Shown: piece by piece, positions 13,350 through 25,529 of the stretch | How positions within the stretch are numbered: the first letter of the stretch is position 1 | Layout: each line of letters starts with the position of its first letter | The notes under the pieces: model-generated | The model's input: only the letters and a program-made list of their open reading frames with translations | Databases searched by the model: none | What the model was told of the DNA's origin: nothing | Position numbers and translations under genes: made by a program | NCBI RefSeq assembly: GCF_958979055.1 | Contig: NC_084888.1 | Span: forward strand, 6,929,501-6,993,500 | Source of the DNA: Alnus glutinosa | Taxonomy: Eukaryota; Streptophyta; Magnoliopsida; Fagales; Betulaceae | Length of the DNA: 64,000 nt | Reading direction: 5' to 3'

Positions 13350-13762
13350 TTCCGGTTATACCGATGATGCCCACTAAAATTTCCATTTTGCTGAACTTGG
13401 TTGCTCTGCATTTCATTTATTGTGTGTTTTTTCACTATAAACTTCACTATTATTCTGATGAAACCCACTCGAATTCTGCTCGAACCCTTTCAAATTATTT
13501 GCATAAAACCCACTTGGGTTCTGCTGCGCCTTTCCACTATTTCGACCATTATTCCCACTAAAGTTTCCTCCTCCTTCAACTGGCCTGCTCTGATATGTAC
13601 TGCTAGAGATTTGCCTATAAGGCCCACTAGGATTCTGATCATATTAATTTGAATTTTGCCCATAAACCCCACCAAAACTTCCAGCTTGCCCAATCTTCCA
13701 ATCTTCCACCACGCCTAGAGCCACTAATAGTGCACACATGACAGCAACACTTCTTCCATGAC
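13350..13762 (-). pseudogene. Captured host-gene fragment: phosphatase-like exon joined to a Q/N/S/G-rich stretch
   Basis: On the minus strand a splice acceptor (TATTTTAG) at about 13763-13770 is followed by an exon reading HGRSVAVMCALLVALG then VVEDWK. As recalled, this matches the segment right after the catalytic Cys of a plant dual-specificity-type phosphatase; the Cys would be in a preceding exon that is absent. It runs directly into about 100 codons rich in Q, N, S, G and Y with repeats such as QNPSGFY and QNSSGFH, interrupted by at least one stop. This looks like one or two host exons picked up by the transposon, as Pack-MULEs do. The source of the Q/N-rich part was not recognised. Confidence 0.5.
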
Positions 13763-14949
13763 CTAAAATAGAAAGAAGTAACAAGAGGAAAGAAAAAGTC
13801 AACTACACACCTCACTACTTGAACGCATAAAACAAGATTAGGCCAGAAAATAAATTCTCATGTCAATTCATCTCAATGCTATAATGAAAACTTTTTCATA
13901 GTTCATGTAGAAATTCTTAGGATATAGGTTCAACTAGTCCTAGTTGTAATATGCCTTTATTCTTCATTAAGCAAAATATGGCCCCTTGCTAGAAACCCAG
14001 TGCTTATAAAAGCTATAGATATGAATTGCAAGAATGACTGGGCAGGCAACCTAAAAATGAAATCCTGTGCCATCAGAATGCTAGAAAAATTTTATGAGAG
14101 AACCTGAGACTTTATATATTTATATATATAAATATATAAATATATTGTATATATTGCCCCTTCCTTCAGATTCAGAATGTCATGAATTTATATATTGTAT
14201 GGTCATGGCTAACACTTTTCTTGTAGAGCAAACCGTTTATGTTCTTTTATTAATTAATTAATTTTCTAAGGTTCAATCTGGAAGGTTGAGCTTTTCAGAA
14301 TTGAAATTATGTAAGGTGAACAATTTGTTAGAATGATAGAAGATGTATAGGGTAAGTCCATGCCACCTTTTTGTTCTTATTAAATTCGCTCCACATGTAC
14401 TGTTTAAATCTTTGGACTTCAAAGCATCCTATGCCAAGTATGTTTTCTGTTCTGTCTCTAATTGCACAAGTCAAAAGCACATAATTCATCCATCCTCTTA
14501 TCTTTTTTATGCAAGCTGATCATGGTTGTAATGTTGTATAACTGCATAGACTTGATACGGTAATTTTGTCCCATCCTTTTCAATGATTTCTTCTGACAAA
14601 TATTCTCTTATGTACTTGACATGTCCAGCATTATGGAATGATCTTATCTTAAAGAAAAAAAAATGATTTTCATATGATCATTTTTTGTGTGTTTGTGCTT
14701 CGTTATTTCTTTATTTAATTTTCTGATCCTCCTAGTTATTCCGTTAATAACCGCATGCATAGAAGATTGGTAGAATTTGAGGATTTTTTTCTTTTTATTA
14801 TGTTAGATGGATTTTGGTGGAATCTGAGCTTGTCACTTATCTAAAGGTTATGATTGTATATTTCTTGTTTGAGTAACATATATTTAGCCTCCCAATTCAA
14901 TATATAGAAAATTCTCATGTCATGTGCTTCTGAATTTAGGCACAAGTAA

Positions 14950-15507
14950 ATGTCTACAACAAGTGATTTGTCAAGCGGTCATCCGTTATGTAAGTGTGGA
15001 ATTCCTGCACGTCTAAGGTACTCTTGGACCACATCCAATCCCGCTAAAAAATGGTATGGATGTAATAACTACAAGGTAATTTTTGTTATATTTTGAAATT
15101 AGCTTTGTGTTATATTTCGTCGTTAGTAGTTCATGACATTTTTGTTGACCCTTGTTTTTTTCATGTAGAAAGCCGGTGATTGTGATTTTTTTGAATGGGC
15201 TGATAAGAAGATGTCTGCATACGAGAAGGGATTAGCGCAATATCTGAAGGAGACGGAGGAGAGAAGACAGGCTGACAATGACAAAGTTGAGGAATTAATT
15301 GAAAAAAAATGCAAGGAACAATTAGCGCAACATTTGAAAGAAATGGAGGAGAAAGTTGAGGAATTGATTGAAAAAAAATGTAAGGAACAATTAGCGCAAC
15401 GTAACGAGAAGATGATTCGTGTTTTGTTGTTAGTTGTCATTTTGCTGTTAGCCTTTCATTTTTGTAGTTATAGTGAACCTAGACCTACCAACTTGATGTT
15501 AAAATGA
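14950..15507 (+). CDS. GRF-type zinc finger, coiled-coil, membrane-anchored protein (154 aa)
   Basis: Two exons (14950-15075 and 15169-15507) join in frame through a GT-AG intron. Exon 1 encodes a GRF zinc finger: CKCGIPARLRYSWTTSNP, then WYGCNNY, and the last Cys in GDCDFFEW in exon 2. GRF fingers bind nucleic acid in several eukaryotic proteins. A charged coiled coil follows, with two near-identical VEELIEKKCKEQLAQ repeats. A hydrophobic segment near the C-terminus (VLLLVVILLLAFHF) looks like a tail anchor. Small GRF/coiled-coil/TM proteins are common in plants and poorly characterised. It lies inside the FAR1-type element, convergent to the transposase, so an accessory or captured role is possible. 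An acceptor-like TTTAG just upstream suggests an intron in the 5' leader. Confidence 0.75.
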
Positions 15508-18500
15508 AAACAATTCAGTTGTAAGAGACTTTTTTCTGTTTGTACGAATATCCTAAATGTATGTTAATCTTAATTGTTGTTTTTTGGTCTTAAATTGAAC
15601 TGCCAACATGCAGTTGGTATCAGAGCTAGATTTCACGGAAAGGATGGCTTGGATTGATGTTGCAAGAACTTTAGACATACTTCTTGTAATCTGCAACCGC
15701 TTAGGAAGCTGCTGAAATTTTTTCCAGCAGCTCTTGTGACTTGATTTTTATGTTTCTTGGTTCTTTAGAATGTTTATTAACATGTTGGGACCTTGATTTG
15801 ATCATCCCAATCCCAAGAGACTGGTTGCATGTTTAAAGTTCGATTAAATTGTTTGCACCAAGACAGTGTTGCTGCAAAATTAGCCACCGAGGAACTGCTT
15901 ATCACCCCCTGGACTCTCTCTGTTGCCAGGTCTCACTCTCTCTGATTTACATACCTTTTTCACGATCCATTTCAGCTTTTGATGGTTTAGTTTTAACTTT
16001 TGCTTAATCTGTATTTCTTCAGTTTGTCTTTAGTGAACTTCAGTGGGTTCTGGTGGTTTTGTGCTTGAATCCACTAGCTCCTTTAACATGATTCTGAGCT
16101 AGCTTCACTTTTTGGTCTAATTTTCAGAATCTGGAAGTTCCTGGAATACTTTGTGGAATAATTCCTTTCCGTAATTACATCTTGAAGCTTGTGATTTTTT
16201 ACTCTCTCTTTTCTTCTTCTTTTCGGTTGTGAAACAGTATGCATGGTTGCATTCATCGAGTTTTTTTCCCCAATAGGAAAGGAAATTCTGCTTGATCTTA
16301 TGCTACTTTGGATTGCTTTTCACCTGAAAGTTTTCTTCTTTTTTTTTTTTTTTTTCTATTATGCAACTGCCATAAAACTAACGGTATGCAACAGAGTAAT
16401 GCTATATATACGTATGCATATGGTAAATATGTTTGATATTCAGAAGCTAAAGATGATACTATGAGATCGCAATGGTCTACTAATAGTAGTTTTTACATTT
16501 CCCAAAATATACCAAACAGCTTAATTTCTCTGCCAGTGATCTACGGCAACTTCTCCACAGCAATTTTCCACCCCACTTGGAGTAACCCATTTCAGCTTGC
16601 CATGTATGTCTCAGAATCTCATCTCCAGAAATTGTGATTCCTGAAAACCCAGCTTGCCATGTTGAGTTATATAAAGAAAACCCAAATTTCATGCAAAAAT
16701 ATAAGGGAAGTAAAAATTACAGAGATCTCTACCCCTATGGCTCATCAAGAAAGCTAATTTGTTAGTTATGAGAAGGAAGTAAGAAATCCAAACTTGAAGA
16801 AGACCCTTTCCTAAGAGCCAGATTCTAAGAAGGGAAGATTAAAGGAAGAGAGAAATGGACAAAATATCAATGCAACAGCTGGGGATTAAGACAGAGTGAA
16901 AAGAAACTGAAAAACAGAGCAAGTAATCTCCAAAGTAATTTGTTTAATTCTGAAGTTTGTGACATTCATTAAAAGCCTAATCTGAGCCTTCGTATCAACT
17001 TATTTGAACCCTAGAGAAACCAAAAGATACCTGAGTAATACCAATTCATGTTAGGACTCAACATCACGATAGCTGAACAAACAAAATCCCATAAAATACA
17101 GCTTCTAATCTACATGAAAAACCTCAAACCAAAATTCCGGTACATAAAAAGCTTTTAAAGTTCCAATATTTTTTTTTAGAAGCAGAATGTTTGGGTGCAG
17201 CACTGGAATAACATAACAAAACTACTACTCACCAATTATATCATCAGAAAAAGGGGGAAAAAAAAGGCACCAAAATTACTATAGCTGACCAAACAAAATC
17301 TCAAACCAAACTTCCATTACATAAAAACTCCCACAAATAAATCTTAATTTCTATATGAAAAAGATCTTCCAATTTTTCTATATCTTCATAATCTTCATTT
17401 CCAGCAACTTTTTTCTTCTTTTAAAGTTCCATTTTTTTTTTGGGAAGCAGAATGTTTTGGTGTAGCACTGGAAAAACATAACAAGGCTGTAACTACTCAC
17501 CCATTATATCATCAGAATAAGGGGAAAAAAAAAAAAAAAAAGGACACCTGATTCTGCTGTCTAGAAATTTTTAAAATTCTAGAATTTTTAAAAACATAAC
17601 AAAGCAGTAACTACTCACCCTTTAAAATTGAAGGGAGCACATGTAAGCCATATGGAAGAAGTCAACCAATAAGACCTCATTAAACAGCTTGGATATTGCT
17701 TTTTCCAAAGCTCCCATACTATCATGGATTATTAATCCAATTAAAGTAGTACTTAATCTGTCCTATACCATGATCAAGAGATATAATGACAATAGGAAAG
17801 TAATTATAGGAAAACTAAAATAAAATAAAATAAATTAAAAAACCACAAAACACAACTTCCTGAAGATGCAAGACAACTGGTAGCAACACAAGAAACAAGT
17901 AAAAAATGACAGAATGCCAGATGCCACAAGAACTACTACAGAACACAAACAGGAGACATTGAGATATCCACAAACAAGCGAAACCTGAGGATTTTGAAAA
18001 TATGTTGGTCCCAACAATATGGCACAAAAGTTTCCCTTTTCTGCCCTTAGTGACAAAAGGCATCTAATGTCATCTAACCATGAATATTACTCTAGTTATA
18101 CATATTAAACCTACTTTCAGGTAGGAAGAACTTGGAAACAAGGGGAGATGGAATCTGTGAAAATGCTTAAAATAGAAACCTTAAACTTGACAGATTCTTT
18201 TTCTCCTTGTTTCCAAGATCCAAACCAAGTCTTAATAAGCATGTTTAAGAGTGGCTATTGATCCAAACCAAAAAATTTAATTGTAGGGATTCAAGTACAA
18301 CAGCTGGCCATAATATTTGATCTCAGTTCAAAATTCTGTTCTCCTTGTTAGTAGATGAGAATAAAAAACATAGAGCTTAGGTTGTGTGAAAAATGATAGA
18401 AAACTCCCTATGCACTCATAAGTAGTGGATGTGCCAAACAATTTCAATACTGAAAAATGATAGCAGTATTTACTTCCATGCATGCTTGGATAATATAGCA

Positions 18501-18675
18501 AATTGTAGGGATTCAAATACTATAATAGGACACCATCTCATATCCATATCAAAAAGACCTTACCACTTACGACAAGTATATAGAATCTCCTTCGAAAATG
18601 CATGACGATTGTGAATTCCCAAACGTCTGGAACAAATACATCGAACGATTAATATATATGAAACTAAACTATTCG
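15508..18675. other. Non-coding interior of Mutator element 2
   Basis: No gene is supported. A segment of about 110 bp at 17153-17265 is directly repeated at 17417-17530 (shared AGCAGAATGTTT and ATTATATCATCAGAA), with a partial third copy near 17580-17620. A 13-base match to the initiator-Met-tRNA primer site (TTGGTATCAGAGC) at 15614-15626 has no LTR next to it. The rest is AT-rich. Confidence 0.45.
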
Positions 18676-21374
18676 TCAACATGTATGAATCAAATGCACG
18701 TATATGAACTTTTTTATCCCTCCTTTCAGTACCTGTGTAAGTACACTATGTTGTGTTTCAATCAGTTGGTCATGCTGCACATCAATTGAAAAAAGCAACG
18801 GATCTTCACTTGTGTCCAGTTCATCTACTAGCGATCTTTGGCATGTCTTCAAAAAAAAAAAATTCAAAAATGTTAAAATTAATATTAAAATTACACATCA
18901 ATAAGTACACATACAACGACTTTTGAATAGTTGAATACCTTCTTTCTTTTCCTTCGCTGCTCGGGATTTGTGTTGCTCTGTTTCTTATTTCCTCCTTTTG
19001 ATGACTTTTTTCCCACCACTTTTTCAACCACAGACACTTTTCTGATTGATGGTCGCGCACCTTTAGTTCGAGCCACAAGAGGACTACACACCTCCACCTC
19101 CATACAATCCATGGCTCCATTATCGATCATAGGTGCACTTGGGAGATCTTTTGCACTTGGGAGTGATTGGGAAGGTTGACTTTGTTCACAGCTTGGACCG
19201 CTAAATTTCTTAATTAGCATATCAACATACTTTTGCAATTCCATGCAATGGTCAACGTTTGGTGCTGCAATAGCGGCCAACTTCAGCACATTGTTGCTCA
19301 GTTCAGCATATCGATCTGCAGTAGGGTTGCCACTCAAAGGATCATAACTACTCTTGATTAACTTATATGGCCGCTTCAAATCCTTCCTCCATCGATTTAG
19401 AAAATACTTTTCGGGCAACAAATCCACATCTTCAAATGTAGTCAACACGGATAAGGCATGTTTGCACAAAATTCCTCTTGATTCAAACAAACGGCAACTA
19501 CAATTCACTTCACATACAGGGCCATTGTAGCAAACATTATAAACGATTTTTTTCCTATAGGATTCATTAATTTCTACTTGTTCGATCACCTGATAGGTAC
19601 GAATTCCACATTCACTTTTCAAAAGAGAAGAACCACAATACATAATCGATGAAATCTCCTTCTGAACTTCTCTAAACTTTGCATGGGTGTAAATTTTTTG
19701 GAATTGCTTCTCAAAAGGCCAATGGCTCACACATGAAATGGTGGTATTGAAGGAATCGAAATCAGCAACATTCTCAACCTCAACCTTCCTGCGCAAAGCG
19801 TTATCGTATTGATCCACAAATTCCTTCAATGAGGTGGACGATTGCACATAACCATCAAAAAAGGCATTCATACTCTCACTACGTTGTGTGGTAGTCATGC
19901 CGGCCCAAAATACATCATTCAAATATGTTGGTACCCAAAAAGTCCTTTCACTGTATAAACCACGCAGCCATGCATTCTCCTCTAGATTATAACACTCAAG
20001 CATACTCTGCCAACATGCATCAAACTCGTCACATGTATGAGAATTATACACACAATTTCTTATGGCACTCTTAATGGCATAGTATTGTGAATGTGATCCA
20101 AACTTTTCCGGAAGTTTTTTCAGTATATGCCATAAACAAAATCTATGACGAGCATTCGGAAACACCTTCTTAATAGCATTTTTCATGGCCCTATCTTGAT
20201 CTGTAATAATTGCCCTTGGCGCACGGCCCTTCATGCATTTCAACCATGCCTCAAACAACCAAACAAATGACTCCGTATCCTCACTTGAAATTAATGCCGC
20301 CCCTAAAAGAATTGATTGACCATGATGGTTTACTCCCACAAAAGGAGCAAATGGCATTTCGTATTTGTTGGTTAAGTATGTTGTGTCAAATGTAACCACA
20401 TCACCAAAATCTTCATATGATGCCCTACTTCGTGCATCAGCCCAAAAAACATTTCTCAGCCTACACTCATCATCCACATCTATATCAAAATAAAAATCAT
20501 CATTTACTTTCCGCATTCTATTGAAATAGTCACGAAGTGCTGCGGCACCTCCTGTACCAAGGCGAAGGCGTCTTGAGTTCGCAATATAATTGCGACATTC
20601 TCTCTCTCCAAATGTAAGATTCTCATAACCCCCCGCTTCAACGGCTAGTGCGTTATAAATTTTATTGGTGCGGATTCCAGCTCTATCATCTATATCAAGC
20701 TTTCTCTTCGTAGCAGGATCCAACTTCTTGTTGCACCGAAAGTATCTCGCTTTACCTGGGCTTAAGTCGTGATTATGCCCTAGATTTACATTTGTCACAT
20801 ACCACGATGTATCCACTAACGTTGCATTCAAAGTAGCCTGACACCCCGTTTTGCTTGTTTTGCTAGCCTTGCACAGGTTATTACTTGAACTGGATGATGC
20901 TTTGCCTCCGCGAGCACATGTCAGACTGATGTAGTGTACATCTCCATTTTCATACTTTTTCTTCTTCTTTTGTGTCACACCAAAGCCCGCTTGCTTTCCA
21001 TAATTCCTATAATAGTCAACGACTTCCTCTATGGAGTCAAATAGCATACCGCTCTTAGGCTCCTCAACAACTTTATCTCCATCTATGAGCTTGGCCTTGG
21101 ACCGACAATTATCCACACCATCATTCAATTGGTCATTAGCAACAATTTCATTTCCATCTATCACAAAATTAAAACAAATAAATAAATATGGGGTAAAGAA
21201 CCCAACTATAAATAATAACATTTATTATGTTACAAAAATTAAAGGTAAGCATGAAGTGTCCAACATACCATTTTCAGGGTCCATTTCGATGGGCACAACA
21301 TCATCAAGTTCAATATGTGTCAATGAACAATCATCTTCGTGTTGTGAAATCAAGTCCAATTGTGATAAATCCAT
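18676..21374 (-). CDS. FAR1/FRS-family Mutator transposase (831 aa)
   Basis: Three exons on the minus strand (21374-21269, 21157-18939, 18846-18676) join in frame through GT-AG introns. The start MDLSQLDLISQ is the first ATG of exon 1. Order: acidic N-terminus; FAR1 DNA-binding zinc finger (about residues 70-170, with GFGV, GCQATL and GHNHDL); MULE transposase domain. The likely catalytic acids are Asp in TFDTTY (about 293), Asp in IITDQD (about 355) and Glu in TQRSES (about 463). A SWIM finger (CSCRLFESRGILCKHAL, about 588-602) and a basic tail with KRRKRKK-like residues follow. FAR1/FHY3 light-signalling factors were domesticated from such transposases. This copy lies inside long inverted ends with a target duplication, so it is the element's own transposase rather than a host FRS gene. 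No stop or frameshift was seen. Confidence 0.88.
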
Positions 21375-22049
21375 TTAAAAATTTCTGTAACAAATAAAGA
21401 TTCATATCACAATATTAGGTTACTAATTAAAGTGAAGGATTTAGCCTCACAATCACAATTCACAGCAACCCACAACTCACCCAAAATGCAAATCCTCAAG
21501 CCTTGAAAAAAAATCCAATCACAACGACAAACATTCAGCCACTAACCGAAGTCCACACTAAAAATCAACACATAAGGCTATAGCGAAAGAGAGAAACCCC
21601 AAAGAATATTTTACGAAGTCCATTTATTTTGACAGAATATTATTTGGACAGCTTTGCAGGTTTTTTAATAATTTTTTTTTAACCCCTCAATGTAGGTGGA
21701 TATTTAAGAATGATATGCTTGGGAAATTTTATAACTGTAGCCTTAGGGGAAAAAAGAAAAATCTATGAAGCTCAACTAAGAGCATTATGGACAATTATGA
21801 TTTCTATCACTGCAACTGCCATTATATCTCCTTACTTTTGTTACAATAGCTCACTTCAGAAGCAACATTCAATAACATTTCCTCACAACTTACATCCACC
21901 AACATTTCCTCACTTCAGAAGCAACATTCAATAACATTTCCTCACAACTTACACCACCAGAAATGCCACAACAGTGCCAACTATAGTTGCATTGACAAAA
22001 GTAAACAAAAGTGAAAAGTTACCGAGGCTTATTAGCAGTTATTTCTAGA

Positions 22050-22604
22050 AAAATGAGTACCACAGAAAGGTCGCCGGAAATGGGTCGCCTGAACCCTAAT
22101 TTTTGGCCGGAGGTGGAGAACGGCGCGGCCGGGTCGTGCGTGGAGAACGGCGGTGGCGGGCCGCCGGAACTGGAACGACGACGGAGTTGGGACGTTCTGG
22201 GCCGGAAATGGGTCGATGGAACCCTGCGTTTCGGCCGGAGGTGGAGAACGGCGCGGCCGGGTCGTGCGTTTCGGCCGGAGGTGGAGAACGGCGCGGCCCC
22301 GGAACTGGAACAACGACGGCGTTGGGTCGTGCGTTTCGGCCGGAGGTGGAGAACGGCGCGGCCCCGAAACTGGAACAACGACGGCGTTGGGTCGTTCTGG
22401 GCCGGAAATGGGTCGATGGAACCGGCGGAGAACGGCGCGGCCGGTCGTGCGTGGAGAACGGCGGTGGCGGGTCGTTCTTCGCGGTCGGCGGTGGGAAGAA
22501 AATGGGCAGATGGAGAGAGGGAGGGAAAAAATGGGGGGAACGTTTGAACTGAAATGAAGAAAATGGGATTAGATGAGTCGACCATTTGTTTTGAATTTTG
22601 AAAA

Positions 22605-22636
<32 letters not shown>

Positions 22637-22725
22637 AAAAAAAAACAGTAAAACTGACATGGCCCTTTCCACGTAGGAAAGGGCCGGGCAGGGGCCGGCA
22701 GGATGGCCCCTGCCTATCACTACTC
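22050..22725 (-). repeat. Right long terminal inverted repeat of Mutator element 2
   Basis: Mirror of 12554-13262, with the same CGGAGGTGGAGAACGGCG-type units in a different number and order. It ends at CACTACTC 22725, followed by the target repeat GAAAACTTG. Confidence 0.85.
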
Positions 22726-22734
22726 GAAAACTTG

Positions 22735-23212
22735 AAGATGAAGAGACATCAAACCCACTTAATATATTTTGTATTTATACTCTGACCACATATTTTAATT
22801 TATTTTTTGTTTGGCCCCTCCCTTTCAAATGTTTGGCTCATGTGGGAAGGATGCTAAGAAATGCTCTTAACATTTTTTTTTTCATTTTTTTGGACAAATG
22901 ACAAGCTTTAGTAACTAACCCTTTTTGAAATCCGGATTTCAGATGATCCCACCGTGGGATTCCGGCGTGGGTAGCTAGTTACTTTGAAAAAATGAATAGC
23001 TAAAAAAAAATTGTGATCTTTTAACATTTGTAGAACAGGATGTGAATGCTAGCATTTTGGGGGAAATATTCTTCCACAAACGTATTGAGTGAGCTTATGT
23101 AGTCTTTTGGTCTTTCCCACATGATATGCCTATATAAGTAGATGTTCCTTCGCCATTTATTCTCAACTCTAAAGCGAAGCGGCAAATTATAAGCAAAGCG
23201 CGCGAACTAGTA
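22735..23212 (+). promoter_or_regulatory. Intergenic stretch and promoter of chitinase pseudogene 2
   Basis: From about 23040 the sequence resembles the region upstream of the first chitinase copy (shared TCTTTTGGTCTTTCCCACAT). A TATA box (TATATAAG) lies at 23131-23138, about 75 bases before the ATG at 23213. Confidence 0.55.
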
Positions 23213-24168
<956 letters not shown>

Positions 24169-24639
24169 ACTCCTTGACATTAACAACTACCTGCATTAGT
24201 TTTTCTGTTTGTTATCTTTTTTCTTTTTTCTTTTTTCTTTTTTTGGATGAATAAGCAGTACTGCCTACTCTGCCTTACGTTACCAATTACTACCGAGGAA
24301 GAGAAGAGAAGTGCTCTGTATTTGAAGATGACTGTTCCAGCGTGTATTGGAGTCCTGTACAGGAGTCATCTTTATCATTTCATTTAAAGTTTATCGTTAT
24401 CTTCAATAAGCAGGTAGTGAGTTATATAAGTTGATGTATCAATTCCAGTTCTTTGGATTAATCAATGAAAATTATCAGTTCATTAATCAACAATCATTGG
24501 TGAGACTCCATTGACGTGTGTGATCTGTTCTTTATCCATTAATTCTGTATTTTTCCCAAAAATATACTGTTCACATGTGTGCCCTGCTTTTAAATTCCCT
24601 TTTGTTTTTATTTTTTATAGATACGTGAATAGGAAATAA
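24169..24639. other. 3' flank of chitinase pseudogene 2
   Basis: It resembles the 3' flank of copy 1 (CTACCTGCATTAG, and the segment before ATTAATCAATGAAAATTA). The remainder is AT-rich with no gene. Confidence 0.5.
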
Positions 24640-25480
24640 CATCAAACTAAGGTTGGAAGCCCAAAATAAAATGCAAAGAATGCAAATACGTGAAAGCAAT
24701 GCATTAAATTAAGACGTAGACCTAATGATTCTTAGCATGGACGCCAAGAACCCAAACTACCAGCAAATGTGATTAAAGGTATATAAAAAGTCCAAAGGAC
24801 CTAAACACCGGTTACATAACAAATACAGGAGACAAAGAGAAGGCACATAAAAAAAAAAGGCAAAAAAAAAAAAAAAAACTAGAGAAAACATGTAAAATAA
24901 AGGAAAACATACTGGTATCTTACGGAGCTGTGGTCGCTCGCCAACGCGTGAATACCACGCACCTGCAAAGTTGGCCAAAATCTCCATGGGATGCCGATAG
25001 TAGCTGTGGAAGGTGGAGGTAACCATCATGCGCGGCTCTGCGCTATCCACGTGTCTGCACATGTGGGATACCTAGTAACTAGGCAATGTGAGACTTAGCA
25101 CCTATGTGTATTTTTATAAACCACCTATTATATGTGAGCTATTCATCTTTTCTCAATATAAGACTGGAGTGTTACAATTATAATTTTTACCATTTTGTCA
25201 GTTAGTGGTCGGGAAAACTCTAGATCTAAGTGGTTAGACAGATTCTTGAAGTTCCCCTTCGCCAAAACTATGGATCTGACTTCCTACATGATGTGAGCCA
25301 AAATAACTTTCTTCGATCTTGGAGTATTCCCATGCTGAATGTCATTACGTCGCTTCTAGTAAACCAAAGCTCCAAAACATAGTCTACCCAAGCAAGACTT
25401 TAGGTTCTTTCCATGCAGCCTAGTAATGCCTCATTTCACAATATTATCCCAAATTATAGGCGAATTAGCAAAAGAGTAAG
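24640..25480 (-). mobile_element. 3' end of an L1-type LINE
   Basis: On the minus strand, 25480-25195 translates (with stops) to a plant LINE ORF2 C-terminus: LCFGALVY, then KRRNDIQHGNTPRSKKVILAH and EVRS. The stretch 25190-24640 is the 3' untranslated region and shares TTTGCTGG- and GGTGTTT-type blocks with the truncated copy at 31650-32400. The 5' part is absent, as usual for LINE copies. Confidence 0.55.
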
Positions 25481-25529
25481 CCTGCATAACAACCCTTCAA
25501 ATCCTTCGGCTAAAACTCCCGGGTAGTAT

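Larger units (their letters stand above)
12554..22725 (-). mobile_element. Mutator-like element 2 (FAR1 type), 10.2 kb, apparently complete
   Basis: The element begins GAGTAGTGATAGGCAGGGG and ends with its reverse complement. It is flanked by a perfect 9-bp direct repeat GAAAACTTG at 12545-12553 and 22726-22734. The inverted ends are about 0.7 kb and very GC-rich. It carries an open FAR1-family transposase (18676-21374, minus) and a convergent GRF-zinc-finger gene (14950-15507, plus), plus an apparent captured exon near the left end (13350-13762). Perfect target repeats and an open transposase gene suggest a young, possibly autonomous copy. It sits between the two plus-strand chitinase pseudogenes. 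Confidence 0.92.

Noticed and set aside
15614-15626. Retrotransposon primer site in Mutator element 2
   Set aside because: A good 13-base match to the initiator Met tRNA site, but no LTR pair, coding part or target repeat was seen around it.
18676-21374. Host FAR1-RELATED SEQUENCE transcription factor
   Set aside because: It is enclosed by long inverted ends with a 9-bp target repeat, so it is the transposase of the element.
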